Shown here: one piece after another, positions 46,331 to 59,474 of the stretch
Numbering within the stretch: the stretch's first letter is position 1
Layout of the letters: every line of letters starts with the position of its first letter
DNA from: Bolinopsis microptera
Lineage: Eukaryota > Ctenophora > Tentaculata > Lobata > Bolinopsidae
Direction of reading: 5' to 3'
Length of the DNA stretch: 64,000 nt
Assembly (NCBI RefSeq): GCF_026151205.1
Contig: NC_087079.1
Location: forward strand, 2,265,730-2,329,729
Made by a program: the position numbers and the translations under genes
Notes under the pieces: generated by a model
Databases searched by the model: none
Told to the model about the DNA's origin: nothing
What the model saw: the letters and a program-made list of their open reading frames with translations, nothing else

Positions 46331-48613
46331 GGTTAACCGGGATCAACGCCTTACACCGAGGGAGAATACCAATGAGTCTATGCCAAATAGTGAACACTGC
46401 AACTTGATCCTCTCAACACAGTACTGCAAGGAACTCAACGAAATCAGGAGCTTCCTTGAAGATAAGAAACAAACTATTGAGCATATCATTGGTAAGCAGG
46501 TATCCATAACAATAGCTCACAGAAGGGACAACAACATCGCAGATGAAATGTTCAAGAGGCGGAGATTTGCGACAACACCTGCTGACTCAGCACCCAACTC
46601 CATCAATACGGCGGACATAACATCACAAGCTTGCAATAGACCTCGCTGTCTTACATGCAAGCTAACTAGTGGAACAGCAAATGGTACTTTGACAGTTAAC
46701 AAACAGATTATCAGAATTGACATGCGGCTTAACTGTAGTAATGAAAACGTGATTTATGTAGCCCAATGTAAACTGTGCGATAGTGGCTTTTATTTCGGCC
46801 AAACCTGGTTGACTTTAAGCACACGAATGAACAGCCACAGGGCAGCTTTTAAACCAGGTTGTTACACTAAATCGGCCCTTTCCATGCACATATCTGAAAT
46901 GCACCAAGACAAACTTTCTGAGAAATTAAGCAATTTTAATTTGGGTATTATTAAACAATGTAGTAGAGAGGAACTTAACATGTTTGAAGATATTTATATC
47001 GAGAAATTTAAAGCGAGGATTATTGGGTTAAATAAGAGCAAAGTTACCGGGAATTAGGTCCGATGTTTGGCTATTTTTACCCTTTACACTTACACACACT
47101 CTCTCTTAGGTTATTAGCAGTAAAGTGTACTTTTTGCTTGCGAACGTGTTTCCTCCTTTTAACTTCCTATCTCAGTTCAGTCTTACTCTGCACGTTTTGT
47201 AGTTGTTTTGGCCCACTCCATGCTTTCACAGTAGTTACCTTATTTACATTACCTACTTCGTACATTTTCCTACTGACTTTTTCTTTTGAATTTTACTTTT
47301 ATACTTTCGGAATGTTGTTTATTGATAATTGATTTCAAATTTCCCGCTAGATGATTCATCGATCCTGTTGATGGCGGTAAGCCGAAACTAGTCGAGACTC
47401 TGCGGATCATCCCGAGATACGTTGTATCACTGCTTATGCTCAATGATATCCAAAAAATTTAAGATCCTAACGTATTTTATCTTGGGAGGATTGCGGCTAA
47501 TTAACACCCTTGCTGGACAATCTCTACTTTCCTTAACGTCAGCGAAAGCTTTATCAATTCGTCTTATTAAATAGATGTCATAGAATGAGATTGATTTGAA
47601 CGTGGTTAAGATTAGTCTATTAGTTTATTGCAAGATTACTTTGAGTCGAGCATCCGATAGGAAAGTTGAACTTCCAAGAGTTTAGAGTTGGCCGGATGCT
47701 TTTATATTGCCATCCTAAATTTACATCTTATTAAACAGATGTCATAGAATGAAATTGATTTGAACGTGGTCAAGATTAGTTTATTGCAAGATTAATTTGA
47801 GTCCAGCACCCGATAGGAAAGTTAAACTTCCAAGAGTTGGCCGGATGCTTTTATATTGCCATCCTAAATTTACATCTTATTAAACAGATGTCATAGAATA
47901 AAATTGATTTGAACGTGGTCTTCATCTCCAAACTTGTCTGATTCGATTAAAAGCAGCTAAAACTAAACACATATGACTACTATATCTACTACCCTCGCCA
48001 GTTAGTCAACTAGACGTTCGTCATAAGATGATTTGATTTGATTTAAAGCAATAACTGTTTAAAACCACGGGTATTTGGGTGAGAGGAAAAGGCTTCCCAG
48101 TTTATTAGGGGGATGTTTACCCGGGGAGTCTACTGGTCTCTATTTCCCTCATGGTGGTCCTTATGTCAGTAATACCTTATGTTTTCGGTTGTAGGACGTA
48201 GGTATTAGAGTAAAACTGCGATTACTACAGGCCACTATTTAATGTTACCACTTCCTGAATAAACAGGCCACGATTTAATTGTATTGCGCGAGCGATTTTC
48301 AATCGCAAGTTCTGAAAATCGAGTCTAAAAATCTATCTTCTCCTACATTTTTTGAGCAATCACCCTGAAACTTTCAGGTTATGTTCTAGGGACCATTTAG
48401 AAGAGATCGCTCTTGCAAAATTTTGAGATAGGCCTTAAAAAAATTTTATTCAATTTTGAAAATCTTGGACCTCGATTTTTTATAATTTTTTGAGGTCCCC
48501 TTAATGTTACCACTTCCTGAATAAAGATAAGTTGTAGGTGACAGGGTTCTGTCTGTCAAAATGATTCCATAATTCTAAATATAGCGTCAGACTAACAGAT
48601 CGTATTTTCAAAA
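46331..48613 (+). mobile_element. right arm of the Penelope-like palindrome
   Basis: Inverted partner of 43911-46148. The 3' part carries an extra copy of a block of about 190 bp (47565-47760 and 47740-47925), and TTACCACTTCCTGAATAAA occurs at both 48244 and 48507. Confidence 0.9.
46380..47057 (+). pseudogene. Penelope-like GIY-YIG endonuclease frame, right copy
   Basis: 225 residues, from MPNSEHCNLILSTQYCKELN to IIGLNKSKVTGN. Same cysteine motif and GIY-YIG residues as the left copy. The frame is open upstream into the spacer junction, so the methionine need not be a real start. Confidence 0.88.
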
Positions 48614-48799
48614 TATATATATATATAATAAGTATCCAAAAAATTTAATAAGACGTAAATTTAGATGACAATAAAAGATCAGTCCAAGATCTCTTGCAAG
48701 AGTTGTCCGGATTACGCAACTGCGTAACCGTCTAAAAGAATGAATCGTGCTACTACATTATATCAACGAATGTAAGGCAATAAATTTAATAAAATGTTA

Positions 48800-49095
48800 A
48801 AGCGAAGAAGAAGGAATTGTAGAAAAAGAGAAGGAATTGTAGAAAAAGAGAAGGAATTGTAGAAAAAGAGAAGGAATTGTAGAAAAGGAGAAGGAATTGT
48901 AGAAAAGGAGAAGGAATTGTAGAAAAGGAGAAGGAATTGTAGAAAAAGAGAAGGAATTGTAGATAAAGAGAAGGAATTGTAGAAAAAGAGAAGGAATTGT
49001 AGAAAAAGAGAAGGAATTTTAGAAAAGGAGAAGGAATTGTAGAAAAGGAGAAGGAATTGTAGAAAAAGAGAAGGAATTGTAGAAGAGAAGGAATT
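48800..49095. repeat. 21-bp tandem repeat (GAAGGAATTGTAGAAAAAGAG)
   Basis: About 14 copies with A/G variants in the AAAAAGAG part. Confidence 0.97.
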
Positions 49096-49454
49096 GAGCC
49101 AAAAACCTCTAGCACCTTAATTTAATAGTTATATCTATTGACGGATTTAATTGGTAATTTAATCGGGGCAAAGGACTATAATTTAATATTTGTACTGAGA
49201 TTTGGATTAAATTCAAATGATCATATTAAAAAAGGTTCACAAAGACAATATGCTTACACTTTTTAGTATTTTGGATTTCAAATCAACTTCAGGTTAAGTA
49301 TAAGATAAATCCAATATTTGTCATAAGCAATCCTGATGAGGGCTGATTGGACATGCTGCTGGCTGCAATACACAGTCGCCAGATAGTGTAAGGACACGTA
49401 CGGCTCAACAAAAGTGTAAACTAAGAACACGTGCTCCAGTACTATACACTGTAC

Positions 49455-52400
49455 TACCTGTATAGTATACAGGTACCAGTAGTATCTGTAGTACTATACA
49501 GGTACCAGTAGTATCTGTAGTACTATACAGGTACCAGTACTATCTGTAGTACTATACAGGTACCAGTAGTATCTGTAGTACTATACAGGTACCAGTACTA
49601 TCTGTAGTACTATACAGGTACCAGTAGTATCTGTAGTACTATACAGGTACCAGTAGTATCTGTAGTACTATACAGGTAACAGTAGTATCTGTAGAACTAT
49701 ACAGGTACCAGTAGTATCTGTAGTACTATTCAGGTACCAGTAGTATCTGTAGTACTATACAGGTACCAGTAGTATCTGTAGTACTATACAGGAACCAGTA
49801 GTATCTGTAGTACTATACAGGTACCAGTAGTATCTGTAGTACTATACAGGTACCAGTAGTATCTGTAGTACTATACAGGTACCAGTAGTATCTGTAGTAC
49901 TATACAGGTACCAGTAGTATCTGTAGTACTATACAGGTACCAGTAGTATCTGTAGTACTATACAGGTACCAGTAGTATCTGTAGTACTATACAGGTACCA
50001 GTAGTATCTGTAGTACTATACAGGTACCAGTAGTATCTGTAGTACTATACAGGTACCAGTAGTATCTGTAGTACTATACAGGTACCAGTAGTATCTGTAG
50101 TACTATACAGGTACCAGTAGTATCTGTAGTACTATACAGGTACCAGTAGTATCTGTAGTACTATACAGGTACCAGTAGTATCTGTAGTACTATACAGGTA
50201 CCGGTAGTATCTGTAGTACTATACAGGTACCAGTAGTATCTGTAGTACTATACAGGTACCGGTAGTATCTGTAGTACTATACAGGTACCAGTAGTATCTG
50301 TAGTACTATACAGGTACCAGTAGTATCTGTAGTACTAACCAGGTACCAGTAGTATCTGTAGTACTATACAGGTACCAGTAGTATCTGTAGTACTAACCAG
50401 GTACCAGTAGTATCTGTAGTACTATACAGGTACCAGTAGTATCTGTAGTACTAACCAGGTACCAGTAGTATCTGTAGTACTATACAGGTACCAGTAGTAT
50501 CTGTAGTACTAACCAGGTACCAGTAGTATCTGTAGTACTATACAGGTACCAGTAGTATCTGTAGTACTAACCAGGTACCAGTAGTATCTGTAGTACTATA
50601 CAGGTACCAGTAGTATCTGTAGTACTATACAGGTACCAGTAGTATCTGTAGTACTAACCAGGTACCAGTAGTATCTGTAGTACTATACAGGTACCAGTAG
50701 TATCTGTAGTACTAACCAGGTACCAGTAGTATCTGTAGTACTATACAGGTACCAGTAGTATCTGTAGTACTATACAGGTACCAGTAGTATCTGTAGTACT
50801 ATACAGGTACCAGTAGTATCTGTAGTACTATACAGGTACCAGTAGTATCTGTAGTACTATACAGGTACCAGTAGTATCTGTAGTACTATTCAGGTACCAG
50901 TAGTATCTGTAGTACTATACAGGTACCAGTAGTATCTGTAGTACTATACAGGTACCAGTAGTATCTGTAGTACTATTCAGGTACCAGTAGTATCTGTAGT
51001 ACTATACAGGTACCAGTAGTATCTGTAGTACTATTCAGGTACCAGTAGTATCTGTAGTACTATACAGGTACCAGTAGTATCTGTAGTACTATACAGGTAC
51101 CAGTAGTATCTGTAGTACTATACAGGTACCAGTAGTATCTGTAGTACTATACAGGTACCAGTAGTATCTGTAGTACTATACAGGTACCAGTAGTATCTGT
51201 AGTACTATACAGGTACCAGTAGTATCTGTAGAACTATACAGGTACCAGTAGTATCTGTAGTACTATACAGGTACCAATAGTATCTGTAGTACTATACAGG
51301 TACCGGTAGTATCTGTAGTACTATACAGGTACCAGTAGTATCTGTAGTACTATTCAGGTACCAGTAGTATCTGTAGTACTATACAGGTACCAGTAGTATC
51401 TGTAGTACTATACAGGTACCAGTAGTATCTGTAGTACTATTCAGGTACCAGTAGTATCTGTAGTACTATACAGGTACCGGTAGTATCTGTAGTACTATAC
51501 AGGCACCGGTAGTATCTGTAATACTATACAGGCACCGGTAGTATCTGTAGTACTATACAGGTACCAGTAGTATCTGTAGTACTATACAGGTACCAGTAGT
51601 ATCTGTAGTACTATACAGGTACCAGTAGTATCTGTAGTACTATACAGGTACCAGTAGTATCTGTAGTACTATACAGGTACCAGTAGTATCTGTAGTACTA
51701 TACAGGTACCAGTAGTATCTGTAGTACTATACAGGTACCAGTAGTATCTGTAGTACTATACAGGTACCAGTAGTATCTGTAGTACTATACAGGTACCGGT
51801 AGTATCTGTAGTACTATACAGGTACCAGTAGTATCTGTAGTACTATACAGGTACCGGTAGTATCTGTAGTACTATACAGGTACCAGTAGTGTCTGTAGTA
51901 CTATACAGGTACCGGTAGTATCTGTAGTACTATACAGGTACCAGTAGTATCTGTAGTACTATACAGGTACCAGTAGTATCTGTAGTACTATACAGGTACC
52001 AGTAGTATCTGTAGTACTATACAGGTACCAATAGTATCTGTAGTACTAACCAGGTACCAGTAGTATCTGTAGTACTATACAGGTACCAGTAGTATCTGTA
52101 GTACTAACCAGGTACCAGTAGTATCTGTAGTACTATACAGGTACCAGTAGTATCTGTAGTACTAACCAGGTACCAGTAGTATCTGTAGTACTATACAGGT
52201 ACCAGTAGTATCTGTAGTACTATACAGGTACCAGTAGTATCTGTAGTACTATTCAGGTACCAGTAGTATCTGTAGTACTATACAGGTACCAGTAGTATCT
52301 GTAGTACTATACAGGTACCAGTAGTATCTGTAGTACTATACAGGTACCAGTAGTATCTGTAGTACTATACAGGTACCAATAGTATCTGTAGTACTATACA

Positions 52401-54470
52401 GGTACCGGTAGTATCTGTAGTACTATACAGGCACCGGTAGTATCTGTAATACTATACAGGCACCGGTAGTATCTGTAGTACTATACAGGTACCAGTAGTA
52501 TCTGTAGTACTATACAGGTACCAGTAGTATCTGTAGTACTATACAGGTACCAGTAGTATCTGTAGTACTATACAGGTACCAGTAGTATCTGTAGTACTAT
52601 ACAGGTACCAGTAGTATCTGTAGTACTATTCAGGTACCAGTAGTATCTGTAGTACTATACAGGTACCAGTAGTATCTGTAGTACTATACAGGTACCAGTA
52701 GTATCTGTAGTACTATACAGGTACCAGTAGTATCTGTAGTACTATACAGGTACCAGTAGTATCTGTAGTACTATACAGGTACCAGTAGTATCTGTAGCAC
52801 TATACAGGTACCAGTAGTATCTGTAGTACTATACAGGTACCAGTAGTATCTGTAGTACTATACAGGTACCAGTAGTATCTGTAGTACTATACAGGTACCA
52901 GTAGTATCTGTAGTACTATACAGGTACCAGTAGTATCTGTAGTACTATACAGGTACCAGTAGTATCTGTAGTACTATACAGGTACCGGTAGTATCTGTAG
53001 TACTATACAGGTACCAGTAGTATCTGTAGTACTATACAGGTACCGGTAGTATCTGTAGTACTATACAGGTACCAGTAGTATCTGTAGTACTATACAGGTA
53101 CCGGTAGTATCTGTAGTACTATACAGGTACCAGTAGTATCTGTAGTACTATACAGGTACCGGTAGTATCTGTAGTACTATACAGGTACCAGTAGTATCTG
53201 TAGTACTAACCAGGTACCAGTAGTATCTGTAGTACTATACAGGTACCAGTAGTATCTGTAGTACTATACAGGTACCAGTAGTATCTGTAGTACTATACAG
53301 GTACCAGTAGTATCTGTAGTGCTATACAGGTACCAGTAGTATCTGTAGTACTATACAGGTACCAGTAGTATCTGTAGTGCTATACAGGTACCAGTAGTAT
53401 CTGTAGTACTATACAGGTACCAGTAGTATCTGTAGTACTATACAGGTACCAGTAGTATCTGTAGTACTATACAGGTACCAGTAGTATCTGTAGTACTATA
53501 CAGGTACCAGTAGTATCTGTAGTACTATACAGGTACCAGTAGTATCTGTAGTACTATACAGGTACCAGTAGTATCTGTAGTACTATACAGGTACCAGTAG
53601 TATCTGTAGTACTATACAGGTACCAGTAGTATCTGTAGTACTATACAGGTACCAGTAGTATCTGTAGTACTATTCAGGTACCAGTAGTATCTGTAGTACT
53701 ATACAGGTACCAGTAGTATCTGTAGTACTATACAGGTACCAGTAGTATCTGTAGTACTATTCAGGTACCAGTAGTATCTGTAGTACTATACAGGTACCAG
53801 TAGTATCTGTAGTACTATACAGGTACCAGTAGTATCTGTAGTACTATACAGGTACCAGTAGTATCTGTAGTACTATACAGGTACCAGTAGTATCTGTAGT
53901 AATATACAGGTACCAGTAGTATCTGTAGTACTATACAGGTACCAGTAGTATCTGTAGTAATATACAGGTACCGGTAGTATCTGTAGTACTATACAGGTAC
54001 CAGTAGTATCTGTAGTACTATACAGGTACCGGTAGTATCTGTAGTACTATACAGGTACCGGTAGTATCTGTAGTACTATACAGGCACCGGTAGTATCTGT
54101 AGTACTATACAGGCACCGGTAGTATCTGTAGTACTATACAGGTACCAGTAGTATCTGTAGTACTATACAGGTACCAGTAGTATCTGTAGTACTATACAGG
54201 TACCAGTAGTATCTGTAGTACTATACAGGTACCAGTAGTATCTGTAGTACTATACAGGTACCAGTAGTATCTGTAGTACTATACAGGTACCAGTAGTATC
54301 TGTAGTACTATACAGGTACCAGTAGTATCTGTAGTACTATACAGGTACCAGTAGTATCTGTAGCACTATACAGGTACCAGTAGTATCTGTAGTACTATAC
54401 AGGTACCAGTAGTATCTGTAGTACTATACAGGTACCAGTAGTATCTGTAGTACTATACAGGTACCAGTAG
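49455..54470. repeat. 29-bp minisatellite, block 1
   Basis: About 173 head-to-tail copies of a 29-bp unit that begins GGTACCAGTAGTATCTGTAG and ends TACTATACA. Each unit contains the palindromes GGTACC and TAGTACTA. Variants cluster: TAACCAGG alternates with TATACAGG at 50330-50720, and GGCACCGG variants appear in matching series near 51480-51550 and 52400-52470. Confidence 0.98.
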
Positions 54471-54639
54471 AAAAAACATTGTTAATATAAACAGTCTAGA
54501 TCTTAACTTGGAGCCACAAGGCCAAGGGTAATTTTTGAGTGTTTAGGGAATTTTTTATATTCTTAAAGGTTTGATTTTATATAGGGTCATTGCTATATTA
54601 TGTGTATATTGTTTGAATAATTTTATTATTAAAAAAAAA
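54471..54639 (+). mobile_element. small poly(A)-ended insertion in the minisatellite
   Basis: 169 bp unlike the repeat, ending in a run of nine A. CCAGTAG stands on both sides, either a 7-bp target duplication or repeat phase kept by chance. Probably the 3' end of a retroposed element; family unknown. Confidence 0.65.
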
Positions 54640-57597
54640 CCAGTAGTATCTTTAGTACTATACAGGTACCAGTAGTATCTGTAGTACTATACAGGTACCA
54701 GTAGTATCTGTAGTACTATACAGGTACCAGTAGTATCTGTAGTACTATACAGGTACCAGTAGTATCTGTAGTACTATACAGGTACCAGTAGTATCTGTAG
54801 TACTATACAGGTACCAGTAGTATCTGTAGTACTATACAGGTACCAGTAGTATCTGTAGTACTATACAGGTACCAGTAGTATCTGTAGTACTATACAGGTA
54901 CCAGTAGTATCTGTAGTACTATACAGGTACCAGTAGTATCTGTAGTACTATTCAGGTACCAGTAGTATCTGTAGTACTATACAGGTACCAGTAGTATCTG
55001 TAGTACTATTCAGGTACCAGTAGTATCTGTAGTACTATACAGGTACCAGTAGTATCTGTAGTACTATACAGGTACCAGTAGTATCTGTAGTACTATTCAG
55101 GTACCAGTAGTATCTGTAGTACTATACAGGTACCAGTAGTATCTGTAGTACTATACAGGTACCAGTAGTATCTGTAGTACTATACAAGTACCAGTAGTAT
55201 ATGTAGTACTATACAGGTACCAGTAGTATCTGTAGTACTATACAGGTACCAGTAGTATCTGTAGTACTATACAGGCACCAGTAGTATCTGTAGTACTATA
55301 CAGGCACCAGTAGTATCTGTAGTACTATACAGGTACCAGTAGTATCTGTAGTACTATACAGGTACCAGTAGTATCTGTAGTACTATACAGGTACCAGTAG
55401 TATCTGTAGTACTATACAGGCACCAGTAGTATCTGTAGCACTATACAGGTACCAGTAGTATCTGTAGTACTATACAGGCACCAGTAGTATCTGTAGCACT
55501 ATACAGGTACCAGTAGTATCTGTAGCACTATACAGGTACCAGTAGTATCTGTAGCACTATACAGGTACCAGTAGTATCTGTAGTACTATACAGGTACTAG
55601 TAGTATCTGTAGTACTATACAGGTACCAGTAGTATCTGTAGTACTATACAGGTACCAGTAGTATCTGTAGTACTATACAGGTACCAGTAGTATCTGTAGT
55701 ACTATACAGGTACCAGTAGTATCTGTAGTACTATACAGGTACCAGTAGTATCTGTAGTACTATACAGGTACCAGTAGTATCTGTAGTACTATACAGGTAC
55801 CAGTAGTATCTGTAGTACTATACAGGTACCAGTAGTATCTGTAGTACTATACAGGTACCAGTAGTATCTGTAGTACTATACAGGTACCAGTAGTATCTGT
55901 AGTACTATACAGGTACCAGTAGTATCTGTAGTACTATACAGGTACCAGTAGTATCTGTAGTACTATACAGGTACCAGTAGTATATGTAGTACTATACAGG
56001 TACCAGTAGTATCTGTAGTACTATACAGGTACCAGTAGTATCTGTATAGTATACAGGTACCAGTAGTATCTGTATAGTATTCAGGTACCAGTAGTATCTG
56101 TATAGTATACAGGTACCAGTAGTATCTGTATAGTATTCAGGTACCAGTAGTATCTGTATAGTATTCAGGTACCAGTAGTATCTGTAGTACTATACAGGTA
56201 CCAGTAGTATCTGTAGTACTATACAGGTACCAGTAGTATCTGTAGTACTATACAGGTACCAGTAGTATCTGTAGTACTATACAGGTACCAGTAGTATCTG
56301 TAGTACTATACAGGTACCAGTAGTATCTGTAGTACTATACAGGTACCAGTAGTATATGTAGTACTATACAGGTACCAGTAGTATCTGTAGTACTATACAG
56401 GTACCAGTAGTATCTGTATAGTATACAGGTACCAGTAGTATCTGTATAGTATTCAGGTACCAGTAGTATCTGTATAGTATACAGGTACCAGTAGTATCTG
56501 TATAGTATTCAGGTACCAGTAGTATCTGTATAGTATTCAGGTACCAGTAGTATCTGTAGTACTATACAGGTACCAGTAGTATCTGTAGTACTATACAGGT
56601 ACCAGTAGTATCTGTAGTACTATACAGGTACCAGTAGTATCTGTAGTACTATACAGGTACCAGTAGTATCTGTATAGTATACAGGTACCAGTAGTATCTG
56701 TATAGTATTCAGGTACCAGTAGTATCTGTATAGTATACAGGTACCAGTAGTATCTGTATAGTATTCAGGTACCAGTAGTATCTGTATAGTATTCAGGTAC
56801 CAGTAGTATCTGTAGTACTATACAGGTACCAGTAGTATCTGTAGTACTATACAGGTACCAGTAGTATCTGTAGTACTATACAGGTACCAGTAGTATCTGT
56901 AGTACTATACAGGTACCAGTAGTATCTGTAGTACTATACAGGTACCAGTAGTATCTGTAGTACTATACAGGTACCAGTAGTATCTGTAGTACTATACAGG
57001 TACCAGTAGTATCTGTAGTACTATACAGGTACCAGTAGTATCTGTAGTACTATACAGGTACCAGTAGTATCTGTATAGTATACAGGTACCAGTAGTATCT
57101 GTAGTAGTATACAGGTACCAGTAGTATCTGTAGTACTATACAGGTACCAGTAGTATCTGTATAGTATTCAGGTACCAGTAGTATATGTAGTACTATACAG
57201 GTACCAGTAGTATCTGTAGTACTATACAGGTACCAGTAGTATCTGTAGTACTATACAGGTACCAGTAGTATCTGTAGTACTATACAGGTACCAGTAGTAT
57301 CTGTAGTACTATACAGGTACCAGTAGTATCTGTAGTACTATACAGGTACCAGTAGTATATGTAGTACTATACAGGTACCAGTAGTATCTGTAGTACTATA
57401 CAGGTACCAGTAGTATCTGTATAGTATACAGGTACCAGTAGTATCTGTATAGTATTCAGGTACCAGTAGTATCTGTATAGTATTCAGGTACCAGTAGTAT
57501 CTGTATAGTATTCAGGTACCAGTAGTATCTGTATAGTATTCAGGTACCAGTAGTATCTGTAGTACTATACAGGTACCAGTAGTATCTGTAGTACTAC
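54640..57597. repeat. 29-bp minisatellite, block 2
   Basis: About 102 further copies. From 56040 on, short variants with CTGTATAGTATACAGG or CTGTATAGTATTCAGG appear in the same five-unit order at about 56040-56165, 56410-56540 and 56665-56790. Confidence 0.98.
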
Positions 57598-59462
57598 TAC
57601 CACGCTGGTTCATGAGTCCCATCAACATGTAGCACAATAAACAAGTCAGCAGTAACTAGTTATTAGCTCCACCACCACTAAGCTACGTACAGAGAGAGAG
57701 GGTCCACCACCACCACAACAATTACTATGTACTGGACTAACGAACCTTTAGCAGTTAAGTAACCGTGTCGGATTTAGCAGTTTCTGATTTGACTGAGTAC
57801 CGAGCTATTTCCCCGGAGTTACAAAGCAGATTTACCACTAGGGGCAGTGGCTTGTGATCGTAGCCGTAACCCACGTTTTACCGCTACAAAGAGCAGTTAA
57901 TTACTATTAGCTTATCGTGCGAGACAAGGTAACTGCAGCTGGCTCAATACAAGACACCTTCCAGTTGTTTACAAAGCAACAAGCTGCCAGCCCCTTTGAT
58001 AAGGGGTACCAGATAAGAAGCATGCCACAAAGAAGGTTACCATGGTTACAAAGCAGGTTACCATGGTTACAAAGCATGTTTCCAACCTGTGGAGTCTAGA
58101 CGTCAACATTATCATTACTTTTATTAACGGCGGAGTTATAGCTCCAGCTCTCATCAAAGGTGGTTAAATTTCTTTTGACAAAGGTATTGTTACCGAGCAG
58201 ACCTCATCTTTTTTATGATCACCGGCACACAATTCACCGCACCTGGTGGAGAACGATAATGGGACCTTATAGACACTGACAATAGAGCAGTAGTTTTAAC
58301 GGCAGTAATTTAATACTAATCGTAACCAATGCGCGCGGTACATAAGAGTATAACTCATGGTAACTTATGGCAACTAATGGTAACTCCTGGCCTGGTAAGT
58401 AATGGTAACTCATGGTAAGTAATGGTAAGTAATGGTATCTAATAGTAACTCAGTAACTGATAGTAACTAATGGCAACTTATGGCAACTTTACCAAAGTTA
58501 ATCTTTCAGTGAGATGTTAATGAGAAACTACATACTATTTGAGAAAAGTTGTGGAATTTAAATTAAATTAAATTTGTGGAATTTAAATTCCACAAGTTCG
58601 ACAAATTCGTAAAAATTCTTTAAAAAACAGTTTATCGTTTCGCTGCAAAGCGACAAATTCGACAAATTCAACAAATTTGACAAATTCGACAAATTGGAGA
58701 GCTTCCAAGTACGAATTAATGTCAAGGTTCGGTAAAAAATGTACAAATATTAATTACTTACTTTTACAATATCATAGAAAACTGAATAACTAGGCTTGTT
58801 AGATGGAAGTAAAGGAATGTGCAGACACCACGGTAAAGGAGATGCCATATGTCTGACTTCACAATTTAACTGTACGCTGTCCTACTAAATAAATTACAAA
58901 TTACCTACTGAAACAATATTATTCATAGTCTCTTTACAATTATTGTTTATTACTAATCAGTAACCAATGGTTACCATGCGTCATGTTGATATGACACTAT
59001 TACGGTTTATCGGTTCAATGATAAATAGTATTAATTAATACAATTACGTTAGACATAAACCGCTCCAGAAGTAAGGAGACTTCTGTCTTCTCTGTAATGT
59101 TTCATACTGTACGCAGGAGAGATTCACAAGAAATAATAGTGTAAAGTAATATAAGCAACATTATGAGTAATATAACTAATATAATTAATATTATAAGTGC
59201 TTACTCGATTAAATATTATTATTTAGGACAGGTGTTCATCTTGTTGAATGAGGTAAATATATTAACTTGATTGGAGGTGGTGCTAACAACAATTAAGGGA
59301 GTCCCCTTAAATGCAAAACTGTGACGGTTTAGTAAATATTTATTTATTTAACAAATCAATATTAATGCAAAAAACAAGAGATGTTTTTCAAATTCCGAAT
59401 CACACATCTTCACATCATGCTTGACGACCAACTTTAACGTTCACTTGATAACTCAAGATAAA
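57598..59462. other. non-coding flank with short repeats
   Basis: No gene recognised. Contains GGTTACCATGGTTACAAAGC repeats at 58034-58080, a degenerate AATGGTAACTCATGGTAAGT array at 58345-58490 and a CGACAAATT repeat at 58595-58697. Confidence 0.6.
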
Positions 59463-59474
59463 GACAAATCGGCC
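59463..59474. repeat. left 12-bp direct repeat of the foldback element
   Basis: GACAAATCGGCC, identical to 61145-61156. Confidence 0.8.

Noticed and set aside
48786..49115. 109-residue minus frame FLLFFYNSFSFSTIPS
   Set aside because: Translation of the 21-bp tandem repeat.
49455..57597. CRISPR-like array
   Set aside because: Units are directly adjacent 29-bp copies without unique spacers, in a eukaryotic context.
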